NCBI RefSeq assembly: GCF_004765815.2
Contig: NZ_ML974127.1
Span: 722,927 to 786,926 of the forward strand
Direction: 5' to 3'
Length of the DNA: 64,000 bases
Source: Halorussus salinus
GTDB lineage: Archaea > Halobacteriota > Halobacteria > Halobacteriales > Haladaptataceae
Under the pieces are notes generated by a model. That model did no database searches and had not been told where the DNA came from. It worked only from the letters and a program-made list of their open reading frames with translations. Positions within the stretch are counted from its first letter, which is position 1. Every line of letters starts with the position of its first letter. This document shows, one piece after another, positions 17,078 to 25,439 of this stretch. Made by a program: the position numbers and the translations under genes.

Positions 17078-17734
17078 ATGACGGCCACCGAGTTCGCCGG
17101 GGCGCTCGCGTTCGCGGCCAGCACGGGCGTCACGACGTTCTTCGCGCCCTGCGCGTTCCCGCTCCTGCCGGGCTACGTCGGCTACTACGTCGAGCGCGGC
17201 GACGACTCGTCGGGGGTCGCCTCCGCGCTGGCGGCCGCCGGGGGCGCGCTGGTCGCGCTCGGAGCCGTCGCCCTCCTCGCGTTCGCGCTCGGGCAGACGC
17301 TCACGTCCGTCCTGCCGTTTTTCGAACCGCTAGTCGGCGTCGGGTTGGTCGCGTTCGGCGCGCTGGCGCTGACCGGCCGCGCGCCCGACCTCCGGGTCGC
17401 GCTCCCCGAGCGCCCCCAGTCGGTCGTCGGCTTCGGCGTCTTCGGCGGAGTGTACGCCGTCGCAGCCGCGGGGTGTGTCGCACCGTTACTCCTCGGCGTC
17501 GTCACCCAAGCCCTCGCGTTCTCGCCCGCCCGAGGAGTCGCCGTCGTCGGCGTCTACGCCGCCGGGGTCGCGGCCCCGCTCGTCGGCGTCACCCTGCTGG
17601 CCAGCGCGGGCGTCGAGACGTGGCGGGACCTTGGCCACTACGCCGGGTCGCTGGAGCGGGCGGCCGCGGTCGTGATGATTCTGGCGGGCCTCGGACAGCT
17701 CTACCTCTCGGTCGTGGTGCTGGACGTTCTCTGA
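17078..17734 (+). CDS. ccdA: CcdA/DsbD-type transmembrane electron transporter
   Basis: A 218-residue membrane protein with six predicted helices. The first helix has TTFFAPCAFPLLPGYVGYY and the fourth AAAGCVAPLLLGV; these supply the two conserved cysteines that move reducing power across the membrane. It is the minimal CcdA form without extra thioredoxin domains, matching the separate TlpA-like gene 19 bases upstream. Together with Sco they form a compact extracytoplasmic thiol-reduction system for respiratory cytochromes. Confidence 0.93.
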   Translation: MTATEFAGALAFAASTGVTTFFAPCAFPLLPGYVGYYVERGDDSSGVASALAAAGGALVALGAVALLAFALGQTLTSVLPFFEPLVGVGLVAFGALALTGRAPDLRVALPERPQSVVGFGVFGGVYAVAAAGCVAPLLLGVVTQALAFSPARGVAVVGVYAAGVAAPLVGVTLLASAGVETWRDLGHYAGSLERAAAVVMILAGLGQLYLSVVVLDVL

Positions 17735-17954
17735 ATCCGTGCAGTGAATCGAGGTCTGTCGGGTGCGCCATCCGATTCTAATTTTTCCGGCGCGTGCGAG
17801 CGTCTGCGCGAACGGTGCGCGGCGGGAACGCGCCGCGCCCATCCGCGCGAGGGACGAACGACCGAGTAAAACGAGGGAGTGAGGAAGTTAGGGGGTTCGA
17901 GGCTCGCGCTCGGCCCAATACTCTACCGACGGACGCTCAATCGGCCAACCGAAC

Positions 17955-18088
17955 CGTTTGGGTGGACTGAAAGGGGCCGCCCGCTCGCGTTCATCTTGGT
18001 CGTCTGAGCAGGCTACTATTCGATGCGCCGAACGTCAGTGAGGCGCGAGAATATCCTGCTCAGCGACCGCGAGCGGGCGGGGGCTTTC
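17955..18088 (+). ncRNA. Structured RNA-like element, copy 2
   Basis: A 134-base element between ccdA and msrA. It shares CGTTTGGGTGGACTGAAAG at the start and GGGGGCTTTC at the end with copy 1. Helices: GAAAG/CTTTC; a perfect 13-bp helix 17977-17989 with 18068-18080; TGAGCAGG (18005-18012) with CCTGCTCA (18055-18062); and GCGCC (18025-18029) with GGCGC (18042-18046). Relative to copy 1 the long helix has a G-to-C change matched by C-to-G opposite, and the second helix differs in sequence but still pairs. The left flank 17735-17954 has no gene. Confidence 0.65.
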
Positions 18089-18195
18089 TACGACTTCTCT
18101 GCGGTATTTCAGTCGGCCACTCCATTCATCACAGAAACGTCGAGTCCTAGCCGGTTCCCGCAAACCTAACCGTCTCGACCACCTACGGACGAGTA

Positions 18196-18735
18196 ATGAC
18201 GACGAACAGTGCGACCCTCGGCGGCGGGTGTTTCTGGTGTACCGAAGCGGCGTTCAAGGAACTCGACGGCGTGACCGCGGTCACGTCGGGCTACGCTGGC
18301 GGACACGTCGCAGACCCGACCTACGAGGAGGTCTGTTCGGGCGACACCGGCCACGCCGAGGTCGTGCGGGTCGAGTTCGACCCCGAGGTGCTGAGCTACG
18401 AGGACGTGCTGAAGGTCTTCTTCACGGTCCACGACCCGACGCAACTCAACCGGCAAGGACCCGACGTGGGCACCCAGTATCGGTCGGCCATATTCTACCA
18501 CGACGACGACCAGCGCGAGGTCGCCGAGCGGTTCATCGACGAGTTGGAGGCCGAAGGGGCCTACGACGAGGACGACATCGTGACCGAGGTCGAACCCCTC
18601 GATACCTTCTACGAAGCCGAGGAGTACCACCAAGACTACTACGAGAAGAACCCCAACGACCAGTACTGCTCGATTCAGGCCGAACCGAAGGTTCAGAAGG
18701 TCCGCGAGAAGTTCGCCGACAAACTCAAACAGTAG
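18196..18735 (+). CDS. msrA: Peptide methionine sulfoxide reductase MsrA
   Basis: A 179-residue repair enzyme reducing methionine-S-sulfoxide in proteins. The active-site motif GGCFWCTEAAF is at residues 10-20, with the catalytic cysteine at 12. TSGYAGGHVADPTYEEVCSG and HAEVVRVEFDP are the following family blocks, and TQYRSAIFYHDD is also diagnostic. A C-terminal cysteine (DQYCSIQAEP) could resolve the sulfenic acid with thioredoxin. It is monocistronic, in a region rich in thiol-redox genes. Confidence 0.96.
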   Translation: MTTNSATLGGGCFWCTEAAFKELDGVTAVTSGYAGGHVADPTYEEVCSGDTGHAEVVRVEFDPEVLSYEDVLKVFFTVHDPTQLNRQGPDVGTQYRSAIFYHDDDQREVAERFIDELEAEGAYDEDDIVTEVEPLDTFYEAEEYHQDYYEKNPNDQYCSIQAEPKVQKVREKFADKLKQ

Positions 18736-18795
18736 GTCCGTCGTCGCCTCGCGCGGAGAGTTACGACCCCGCGCTCACCGGACCGAGGAGACCGG

Positions 18796-20142
18796 CTATC
18801 TCGGCGTCGGCACCATCGTAACGTCCGTGTCGGGTCGCAACGAGATGGAGGGCTTGAACTCGATTTTCTCCAGCGTCGTCTCCAACTCCCAGTTCCGGAG
18901 CATCGTGGCCAGAATCGCCTTCACCTCGAACTTCGCGAACCGCGAGGCGATACAGCGGCGCGGGCCGCCGCCGAACGGGAAGTAGGCGAACCCCGGCAGG
19001 CGCTCCTCGAACTCGTCGGTCCAGCGTTCGGGGCGGTAGCTCAACGGGTCGTCGTAGAACGTCGAGTCGCGGTGGATGGCCCACTGCTGACACGAGACGG
19101 TCGTGCCCTCGGGGATGGCGTAGCCCGCGAGCGTCGTGTCGGCTTTGGTCTCTCGGAGCATCGAGTAGACCGGCGGATAGAGCCGTAGCGACTCGGTGAG
19201 CGCCTTGTCGAGGTACGTGAGTCGCGGTATGTCGGCGAACGTGGGCGCGTCGCCGTCCAGCACGTCGTCCAGTTCGGCGTGGACCTTCTCCATCGCGTAG
19301 GGGTTCTTGGCGAGCAACTGGAGGGTGTAGGTCGCCGACAGCGTGGTGTTCTCGTGGGCCGCCAGCAGGAGCGTGAACACCTCGTCGCGTATCTGCTGGC
19401 GCGAGAGCGGGTCGTCCTTGTCCAGCAGGAGGTCGATGACCGTCTGTTGGTCCGAGTCGCTGGCCTTCGCCTCGTCGATGATGGTGTAGGCCGTCTCGTC
19501 TATCAGCGCGAGCGCCTCCCGGTACTCGCGCTTGCCGGGCATGGGCATCCACTCAGGGACTTCGACCGGCCGCCAGAGTCGCCGCGCCACGTAGTCCCGG
19601 ACCGTCTCCATCGCGGCGGGGATGTCGCCGTCCAGCGGTCGCACGTCGAAGTCGAACAGCACCTTCCCGGCGATTTCGAGGGTGGTGTACATCAGGTCCT
19701 CGTAGACGCTTCGCTCCTCGCCGGAGGTCCAGCGGTCCATCCGGCGCTGAGTGTAGTCGGTCATCACCTGACAGTGGCGACTCAGCGTCTCGGGGTCGAA
19801 CGCGGGTTCGAGGGTCTCGCGCTGGGACTGCCAGAAGTCGCCCTCCGCGAGCAACACGCCGTTCCCGCAGATGGGTCCCATCAGGTCGTCGAACTGCTGG
19901 CCCTTGACGTACTCGTCGTCGTTGTTGACCAACACGTCCTTGACGTACTCGGGGGAACTCACCGTCACGAAATCGTTGCCGCCGAGGGTGAAGTACGCGA
20001 CCGGGCCATACTCGTCGGCGGTCTCGGTGTAAAACTGGAGCGGGTCCTCGAAGAACTCTTTCAGACTTCCGACGAGCGGCAGTTCGTCTGGTCCGGGGGG
20101 TTTCGTTGCTACTTCGACATCGTTCGCTGTGGTTTCGGCCAT
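18796..20142 (-). CDS. Cytochrome P450
   Basis: A 448-residue soluble class-I-like P450. Visible motifs are the I-helix LLLAAHENTTLSATY (a variant of the usual oxygen-activating AGxxT), the K-helix ESLRLYPP, PERW, and the heme loop FPFGGGPRRCIASRFA with the cysteine ligand near residue 395. It resembles the CYP102/CYP109-like fatty-acid and terpenoid hydroxylases found in haloarchaea, but the substrate is unknown. It is divergent from a UbiA prenyltransferase across a 335-base AT-rich gap, and may belong with the prenyl/oxidase cluster there. Confidence 0.93.
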   Translation of the reverse strand: MAETTANDVEVATKPPGPDELPLVGSLKEFFEDPLQFYTETADEYGPVAYFTLGGNDFVTVSSPEYVKDVLVNNDDEYVKGQQFDDLMGPICGNGVLLAEGDFWQSQRETLEPAFDPETLSRHCQVMTDYTQRRMDRWTSGEERSVYEDLMYTTLEIAGKVLFDFDVRPLDGDIPAAMETVRDYVARRLWRPVEVPEWMPMPGKREYREALALIDETAYTIIDEAKASDSDQQTVIDLLLDKDDPLSRQQIRDEVFTLLLAAHENTTLSATYTLQLLAKNPYAMEKVHAELDDVLDGDAPTFADIPRLTYLDKALTESLRLYPPVYSMLRETKADTTLAGYAIPEGTTVSCQQWAIHRDSTFYDDPLSYRPERWTDEFEERLPGFAYFPFGGGPRRCIASRFAKFEVKAILATMLRNWELETTLEKIEFKPSISLRPDTDVTMVPTPR

Positions 20143-20477
20143 GGGTTGTCTCCTCGTACGTGAGAACCGTCGCGAGTACGTCCCCGGACCGACCGCCGTC
20201 GAGTCACCGTCGGGGATTCATACCGGACGACTGTTATATTACTGTAAATTTATTTCTAGATTTAAGTAATTTTGGTATCTACCGAACTTCACGAGGAGAA
20301 CCGTAATCGAATCGGAAGCGACTCTCTTTTCCGCGGACGGCGGCCGAGAGACGAGGAGCCCCGACGTTCGACGCGGCAAGTCGGTCGTCGCTCGACGGGA
20401 GGGCGAGCCTGACAGACGTTATGTATATCAAAACTATTAATTAACCCTATATCAATACTCTGTTCGTGAGTGAATTA
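20143..20477. promoter_or_regulatory. Divergent AT-rich intergenic region, P450/UbiA
   Basis: This gap contains a sharply AT-rich block at 20230-20290 (for example GTAAATTTATTTCTAGATTT) and another at 20420-20460 with CTATATCAATAC. The second is a TATA-like box about 25 bases before the UbiA ATG at 20478, so that transcript may be leaderless. The first block likely carries the P450 promoter. No gene or stable repeat is seen. Confidence 0.5.
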
Positions 20478-21440
20478 ATGGCGGGAAAACAGAATAATAA
20501 AGTTTCCCGCACCCCTTTGGGCGTCGTCAAAAAGATAGTCGTTCTCGGCCGACCGCGGACGTGGTTCTTCTCGTACTTCGCGTGTCTGGCGGGACTCGCG
20601 ATGGGGAGTCAGACGCCCTCGCTGTTCGTCACGGTCGTCGCCCTCGCGCTGTTCTCGGTCACGACCGCCGCGACGAACCAACTCAACGCCTACACCGACA
20701 GGGACGAGGACGAAGCCAACCTCCCCGGCAGGGTGTCGATGGTCGATTACGTCGGCCCGACCCGACTGCGGAACGTCGCGCTCGGCAGTTTCATGGCCGT
20801 CGTCTTCGTCGCTTTCTGGGTCGATATCGTGTTCGGCGTCGTCATGACTGTCGCCGCGCTCGACTGCATCTTCTACTCGATGCCGCCCCTGCGACTCAAG
20901 GCGCGACCGCTCGCGAGTCTCGTGGCGTTCTCCGGCGCGTTCGGCTTCCCGCTCGTGGCCGGATACCTGCTGACCTCACCGACCGTCTCGCTCCCGCCCA
21001 TCGTGGCGATAATGACTTTCTGGTTCTTCACCTACGGCGCGGTCAAGAACCTCCCCGACTACCACGGCGACAAGGAGGCGGGCCTCCGGACCCCGGCGAC
21101 GATATTCGACACGCGACGCGACGCCGTGGTCTTCGCCGCCGCGTTGCTCCTGACTCCGTTCCCGCTCATCGTCGGTGCCGCCTTGAGCGGTCTCATCGCG
21201 ACGAAGTACCTCCTGTTGCTCGTGTTCCTGCTGTTCTTGGTCTACCTGCTGAAGAAGACCTTCGACAGCGACACGGCGAAGGAACTGGAAATCGCTCACA
21301 CCGACGGGTTCTTCTACGCCGTCTCGGTGTCCGCGGTGTTCTTCCTGCTCCAAACCCAGTCGGTTCGGGCGCTCGCGCTCGCCGCTGCGCCGTTCGCCCT
21401 CCTCGGCGTCATCGAGAAGGCCGAGTTCGACTCCCGGTAG
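20478..21440 (+). CDS. UbiA family prenyltransferase
   Basis: A 320-residue integral membrane protein with about eight helices. It has both Asp-rich motifs of UbiA enzymes: NAYTDRDED (NxxxDxxxD, about residue 70) and DYHGD (DxxxD, about residue 193), which bind Mg-prenyl diphosphate. UbiA enzymes attach prenyl chains to aromatic or polar acceptors (quinones, hemes, lipids). A GTG start four codons earlier (20466) is possible. Unlike housekeeping paralogues, it is followed by a cupin and an FAD monooxygenase and divergent from a P450, suggesting a specialised prenylated product. Confidence 0.88.
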   Translation: MAGKQNNKVSRTPLGVVKKIVVLGRPRTWFFSYFACLAGLAMGSQTPSLFVTVVALALFSVTTAATNQLNAYTDRDEDEANLPGRVSMVDYVGPTRLRNVALGSFMAVVFVAFWVDIVFGVVMTVAALDCIFYSMPPLRLKARPLASLVAFSGAFGFPLVAGYLLTSPTVSLPPIVAIMTFWFFTYGAVKNLPDYHGDKEAGLRTPATIFDTRRDAVVFAAALLLTPFPLIVGAALSGLIATKYLLLLVFLLFLVYLLKKTFDSDTAKELEIAHTDGFFYAVSVSAVFFLLQTQSVRALALAAAPFALLGVIEKAEFDSR

Positions 21441-21532
21441 ACCTGAGACGGCGACGCTCGTCCAACTATCGGCGAGCCGACGCCCGAAATCAATCCACAG
21501 GTGTTATACCCTTTCTCTCATAGACGTTCGTC

Positions 21533-22231
21533 ATGGGAACAATTACGACCGGTCGCCCGTTGGACGAGAACGGCGACTTCCGCGACGGTCCGGCGCTCGA
21601 ACTCGACCCGGACGGACCCGCGGCCGAGATGCTGGCGGACTCGCCGTACCCGCTCGCGTCCGGCCCGGCCGCCGACACGTGGTCCGCGATAACGCAACTC
21701 CCCGAGCGCGACGGCTCGTCGGAGCCCGCGATGGTCGTGTGGCTCGGCCCCGACGCGACCGAACTGCCGCCACACGTCCACCGTCACGACTCGGAGTACT
21801 TCCGCGCGCTGACCGGGGAAGTGACCTTCGTCGTGGACGACGAACCCCACCGACTCGGCCGCGGCGAGGAGATAACCGTCGAACCCGGCCAAAAGCACTA
21901 CTTCCGGAACGACACGGACGAACACGTCGCGTTCTACGCCGAGGTGCCGTGGACCAAGACCATCGAGACCCAGATGACCACCTTCGGGATGGACCACGAG
22001 GGGAAGTTCGGGAGCGACGGGTCGTTCGGCGACCCCGACGCGATACAGGGACTCCTGCTGTCGGAGTACATCAGCGACGGGACGCGAATCACCGCGGCAC
22101 CGTTCGCGGTCCAGCGGCTCATGTGGGCGACGGTCGGCCGCGTCGCCAAGCTGATGGGCCGGGAGGCGACCGACGACAAGTACATGCGAGACGAGTTCTG
22201 GGAGCGTCACGTCGAGCAACCGGAGCTGTAG
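21533..22231 (+). CDS. Cupin-domain protein
   Basis: A 232-residue protein with a cupin barrel in residues 50-145. Motif 1, LPPHVHRHDSEYFRALTGEV, supplies two His and a Glu; motif 2, EPGQKHYFRND, supplies the last His, so a metal site is likely. About 85 residues follow, including YISDGTRITAAPFAVQR, which might contact a membrane. It precedes the FAD monooxygenase with a four-base gap and is probably cotranscribed. A role as a small oxygenase or isomerase in the same pathway is inferred. Confidence 0.85.
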   Translation: MGTITTGRPLDENGDFRDGPALELDPDGPAAEMLADSPYPLASGPAADTWSAITQLPERDGSSEPAMVVWLGPDATELPPHVHRHDSEYFRALTGEVTFVVDDEPHRLGRGEEITVEPGQKHYFRNDTDEHVAFYAEVPWTKTIETQMTTFGMDHEGKFGSDGSFGDPDAIQGLLLSEYISDGTRITAAPFAVQRLMWATVGRVAKLMGREATDDKYMRDEFWERHVEQPEL

Positions 22232-22235
22232 GGAC

Positions 22236-23603
22236 GTGAGTCTGTCAACCGTAGCGCGATACGACGATGGTCGGCTCGCTCGGACTGACGACGAGGTCGT
22301 CGTCGTCGGGGCGAGCATGGCCGGACTCCTCGCCGGGCGCGTCCTCGCCGACTACGCACGGGAGGTCACGATTCTGGACAAGGACCCGCTTCCCGACGAG
22401 TCGGTCGCGCGCCGAGGAGTCCGGCAGGCCGAACACGTCCACGTCATGCTGGAGGCCGGACGCGCCACGCTCGAAGACCTCTTTCCGGGGTTCAGCGAGG
22501 AGTTGCTCTCGGCGGGCGGTCTCGTCGTGGACGGCGCGAGGGACGTGCGCCAGCATCAGGAAGGCGACTTCCTCGCCGACGGGCGGTCGCGGTTTCCGCT
22601 GTACTGTGCGAGTCGGCCGCTGTTCGAGCGGGTCGTCCGTCGCCGGGTCGCCGAGCGACCGAACGTCACGCTCCGGCCCAACTGCACGTTCACCGGCTAT
22701 CGCCACGACGAGGAGGCCCGGCGGGTCACCGGCGCGACGGTCGCGGACGAGGGCGGGGAGACGACCGCGCTCGACGCCGACCTCGTGGTGGACGCCACCG
22801 GTCGGACCTCCCGGACGCCCGACTGGCTCGCGGCCAACGGGTACGAGTCGCCCGCGGCCGAGGAGGTGACCGTCGATTTGGCTTACAGCACGGTCGCCGT
22901 CGAGCGTCCGCCGGACGACCGCCGGGCGTTGCTCGTCTCGCCGTCGCCGCCCGTCACCCGCGGCGGAACCGCGGTTCCGGTCGAGGACGACCGCTGGATA
23001 GTGACGCTGTTCGGACTCCACGGCGACCACCCGCCCGCCGACCCCGGGGGCGTCGAAACGTTCGCCGAAGGACTCCCGACGCCGGAACTGGCCGCCCTGC
23101 TGGCCGACCACGAGTGGGTCTCCGACGAGGTCCACCAGTATCCGTTCCCCGCGAGCGTCCGGCGTCGCTACGACGAGGTGGGCGCGTTTCCCGACGGTCT
23201 CGTCGTGTTGGGCGACGCGATAGCGAGCTTCAACCCCATCTACGGGCAGGGGATGTCGGTGGCCGCCCTCGAAGCGGTGCAACTGCACCACGCGCTCGCG
23301 GAGGGCGGACGGGCCGACCTCGCACCGCGATTCTTCGAGAAGGCCGACGCCGTGGTCGATTCCGCGTGGAAAATCGCCGCCGGAGCGGACTTCGACTTCC
23401 CGCAGACCGAGGGCCCCGAACCCGCCGGAGCCGGGCTACTCAATCGCTACGTCTCGCGGTTGGTCCGGACCGCCCACGACGACCCGAAGGTGGCCGAGCG
23501 GTTCGGCCGCGTCATCCGCTTGGAGCGGTCGCCGACGGCGCTGGTGGCCCCGGACGTTCTCCTCCGGGTCCTCGCTCCCGCGTCGGTCAGGCGGTTCTTC
23601 TGA
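22236..23603 (+). CDS. FAD-dependent monooxygenase/epoxidase-like protein
   Basis: A 455-residue single-component flavoprotein starting at a GTG four bases after the cupin stop. It has the FAD fold VVVVGASMAGLLAGRVL (about residues 21-37), the RRGVRQAEHVHVMLEAGR block, the SRPLFERVVRRRV segment and the second FAD motif LGDAIASFNPIYGQGM (about 325). This pattern resembles bacterial LasC/XiaO-type epoxidases acting on polyene or terpenoid natural products rather than housekeeping geranylgeranyl reductase. Together with UbiA it suggests oxidation of a prenyl chain; the actual substrate is unknown. Confidence 0.82.
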   Translation: MSLSTVARYDDGRLARTDDEVVVVGASMAGLLAGRVLADYAREVTILDKDPLPDESVARRGVRQAEHVHVMLEAGRATLEDLFPGFSEELLSAGGLVVDGARDVRQHQEGDFLADGRSRFPLYCASRPLFERVVRRRVAERPNVTLRPNCTFTGYRHDEEARRVTGATVADEGGETTALDADLVVDATGRTSRTPDWLAANGYESPAAEEVTVDLAYSTVAVERPPDDRRALLVSPSPPVTRGGTAVPVEDDRWIVTLFGLHGDHPPADPGGVETFAEGLPTPELAALLADHEWVSDEVHQYPFPASVRRRYDEVGAFPDGLVVLGDAIASFNPIYGQGMSVAALEAVQLHHALAEGGRADLAPRFFEKADAVVDSAWKIAAGADFDFPQTEGPEPAGAGLLNRYVSRLVRTAHDDPKVAERFGRVIRLERSPTALVAPDVLLRVLAPASVRRFF

Positions 23604-23735
23604 GCGGGACTCATCTCTCTCGAACTTCGTCGTTCTCCTCGAATCCGCACTCGTTACTCTAGAATCGAGTGTAAATCTATGCCGTACCGGCAGAGTTATA
23701 ATAAATCGTTCGTGATGGATTGGTGATACAGTCGC

Positions 23736-24494
23736 ATGTCCGACCTCCTCCCGTTTCTCCTCGACCCGCCGCCCGAGTCGATAGCCGAGTACTACACCTA
23801 CGCCGCGGAGTACGTCGTCGGCGTGACCGACGGTATGGGCTTCGACCACGACGGCATCGAATCGACGGTCGAACGCGGTGCCGACGCCCTCGCGTCGGAG
23901 ACTCGGGAGGTCGAACCCGCGACAGCCCGGTCCATCGCGTCGGTCCTGCTGGACGACGCGGCGTGGTACACCGCCTACGCCGAGTGGCGACCGCTCCCGA
24001 CTCAACTGGCGTTCAAGTTCCGGTTCTTTCCGCTGATTCGCGCGCTCCGCGACGTGGCCGAACCGTACGCCCGCCGCGTCGGGTCGGTCTCGCACCCGCC
24101 GTTCAGTCGGCCCGCGGACGTGACCGTCGCCGGGCGACCGGTTTCGAACTTCATCGACGACGCCGAGCGACAGTTCCTCCTCGGGGCCGCCATCCTACAG
24201 ACCGAGTGGTACGTCGACGCCGCGACCCACCACGGCGTCTCGGTTCCGGACGGTCTCCTCGAACGCTCGACCGAGGAGTTCGCCGCCTACTTCGCGGGCA
24301 AGCGAGACTCCTTCTCGCCGCAAGTGCGCAAATTCCAGTCCGAACTGTTCCGCGAGAGCGTCCGGTGGGTCACCCGGTTCGAGCGACGCTTCGGCCGGGC
24401 GTCGTTGCTGGACGCGGAGGGAATCAGCGACACGGCCAAGCAGAACATCGACCTGATGGAGACGTTCTTGGAATCGGAACTGCGCGCACAGTGA
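23736..24494 (+). CDS. Unknown helical protein downstream of the FAD monooxygenase
   Basis: A 252-residue, mostly helical, soluble protein (MSDLLPFLLDPPPESIAEYY). Conserved-looking patches are SVLLDDAAWYTAYAEWRPLP, FKFRFFPLIRALR and FIDDAERQFLLGAAILQTEW, rich in aromatic and acidic residues. I do not recognise the family. A TATA-like GTTATAATAAAT about 30 bases before the ATG suggests its own promoter. Its position next to UbiA, cupin and FAD genes makes a biosynthetic role possible (for example a cyclase or hydroxylase), but no canonical DDxxD is present. Confidence 0.7.
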   Translation: MSDLLPFLLDPPPESIAEYYTYAAEYVVGVTDGMGFDHDGIESTVERGADALASETREVEPATARSIASVLLDDAAWYTAYAEWRPLPTQLAFKFRFFPLIRALRDVAEPYARRVGSVSHPPFSRPADVTVAGRPVSNFIDDAERQFLLGAAILQTEWYVDAATHHGVSVPDGLLERSTEEFAAYFAGKRDSFSPQVRKFQSELFRESVRWVTRFERRFGRASLLDAEGISDTAKQNIDLMETFLESELRAQ

Positions 24495-24618
24495 GTGAGG
24501 CTCGGCTGTCGGAAGCGACGGAGGTGAACCCGGTGCGCGTCCGGATCGTGGCCCAGTATGCTAGGGGAATCGTATTACTTCCCTCATTCTCTATATGGTT
24601 TCATCGGTTGATTCTACC

Positions 24619-24894
24619 ATGAGTACGGAGAGAAACAGCAATTCGTCCCGGTCACTGACCCGCATCTTAGCCGAGGAGATCGCGGACCAGAGCGACTACG
24701 ACCTCGGCAACTCCGAGTTCTGCCTCTACGACGAGACCGACGCCGAAGCGTTAGAGACCTTCGTGGAGAACACCGATGGCCCCCTGAGAACCGAAATCCG
24801 ACTCTTCGAGATGACCGTCACCATCAGAAAGACCCGTGACGGAGCGACCACGGTGTCAATCGAACCGGTAGACGAACCGACGGCCTGCGACTGA
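24619..24894 (+). CDS. HalOD1 output-domain protein
   Basis: A 91-residue acidic protein matching the haloarchaeal HalOD1 domain, a small output domain found alone or fused to response regulators. The pattern is LTRILAEEIADQSDYDLGN, LYDETDAEALETFVEN, then the strand pair EIRLFEMTVTIRK and DGATTVSIE. The start at 24619 follows a Ser/Asn-rich lead and is preferred over 24595. It is thought to act in signalling or transcription control, but its targets are unknown. Confidence 0.7.
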   Translation: MSTERNSNSSRSLTRILAEEIADQSDYDLGNSEFCLYDETDAEALETFVENTDGPLRTEIRLFEMTVTIRKTRDGATTVSIEPVDEPTACD

Positions 24895-24990
24895 AGCGAC
24901 CGGAAGCGGGCGACCGACGGCGTAGTTCCTGACCGGGTAGAGGTCTCCGAGTGTCTACTTCCCGTTAATTCGGACCGTTCGGAAAACGAG

Positions 24991-25065
24991 TGGGCGCTAC
25001 AGGATTTGAACCCGTGGCAGCTTGGTCCGAAGCCAAGTACTCTGTCCAGACTGAGCTAAGCGCCC
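24991..25065 (-). tRNA. tRNA-Arg (anticodon TCG)
   Basis: A 75-base cloverleaf on the minus strand. The acceptor GGGCGCT pairs with AGCGCCC and is followed by discriminator A. The D arm is GCTCAGTCTGGACAGAGTA-like, the anticodon arm CTTGG-CTTCGGA-CCAAG with TCG at 25030-25028, and the T arm holds GGTTCAAAT. It decodes CGA arginine codons. No intron is seen and CCA is not encoded. Confidence 0.96.
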
Positions 25066-25136
25066 TCATCCAATCGTAATGCCTCGCTTGTTTTAAACAC
25101 AGTGGTTTCGACCGGCCGTGGGCTGGCGTACCGAAC

Positions 25137-25304
25137 TCAGTCGGTGACGACGCCGTCCCAGTCGATGCGGTCGATGACGCAACCGTCGCAGTCGGGGCAG
25201 GTCTGACGGTCGAGCGAGAACGTCGCGCCGCAGTTCTTGCACTCGTAGCTCTCGTCGGAATCGGTCTGGCAGACCACGCGTGCAAGTTTCTCGGCGAGAC
25301 TCAT
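25137..25304 (-). CDS. Small zinc-ribbon protein
   Basis: A 55-residue protein starting MSLAEKLARVVCQ, with a rubredoxin-like zinc ribbon: CKNC at about residue 22 and CPDC at about 37. Such one-domain proteins are common in haloarchaea and are thought to bind nucleic acid or partner proteins. The ATG complementary to 25302-25304 is chosen because residues before it are out of character. It lies beside tRNA-Arg(TCG) on the same strand. Confidence 0.8.
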   Translation of the reverse strand: MSLAEKLARVVCQTDSDESYECKNCGATFSLDRQTCPDCDGCVIDRIDWDGVVTD

Positions 25305-25439
25305 GCTGCTACGACCACCTGTTTCTACGAACTGCGTTAAGACAGTTTTCATTTGTCGCGCCGAGAACAGCCAATAGAGTGGCTGAAATAGTATTTTACG
25401 GGGCGCTCTAGAGTGCTGTGAAACGGGTGTTGAGTGATG

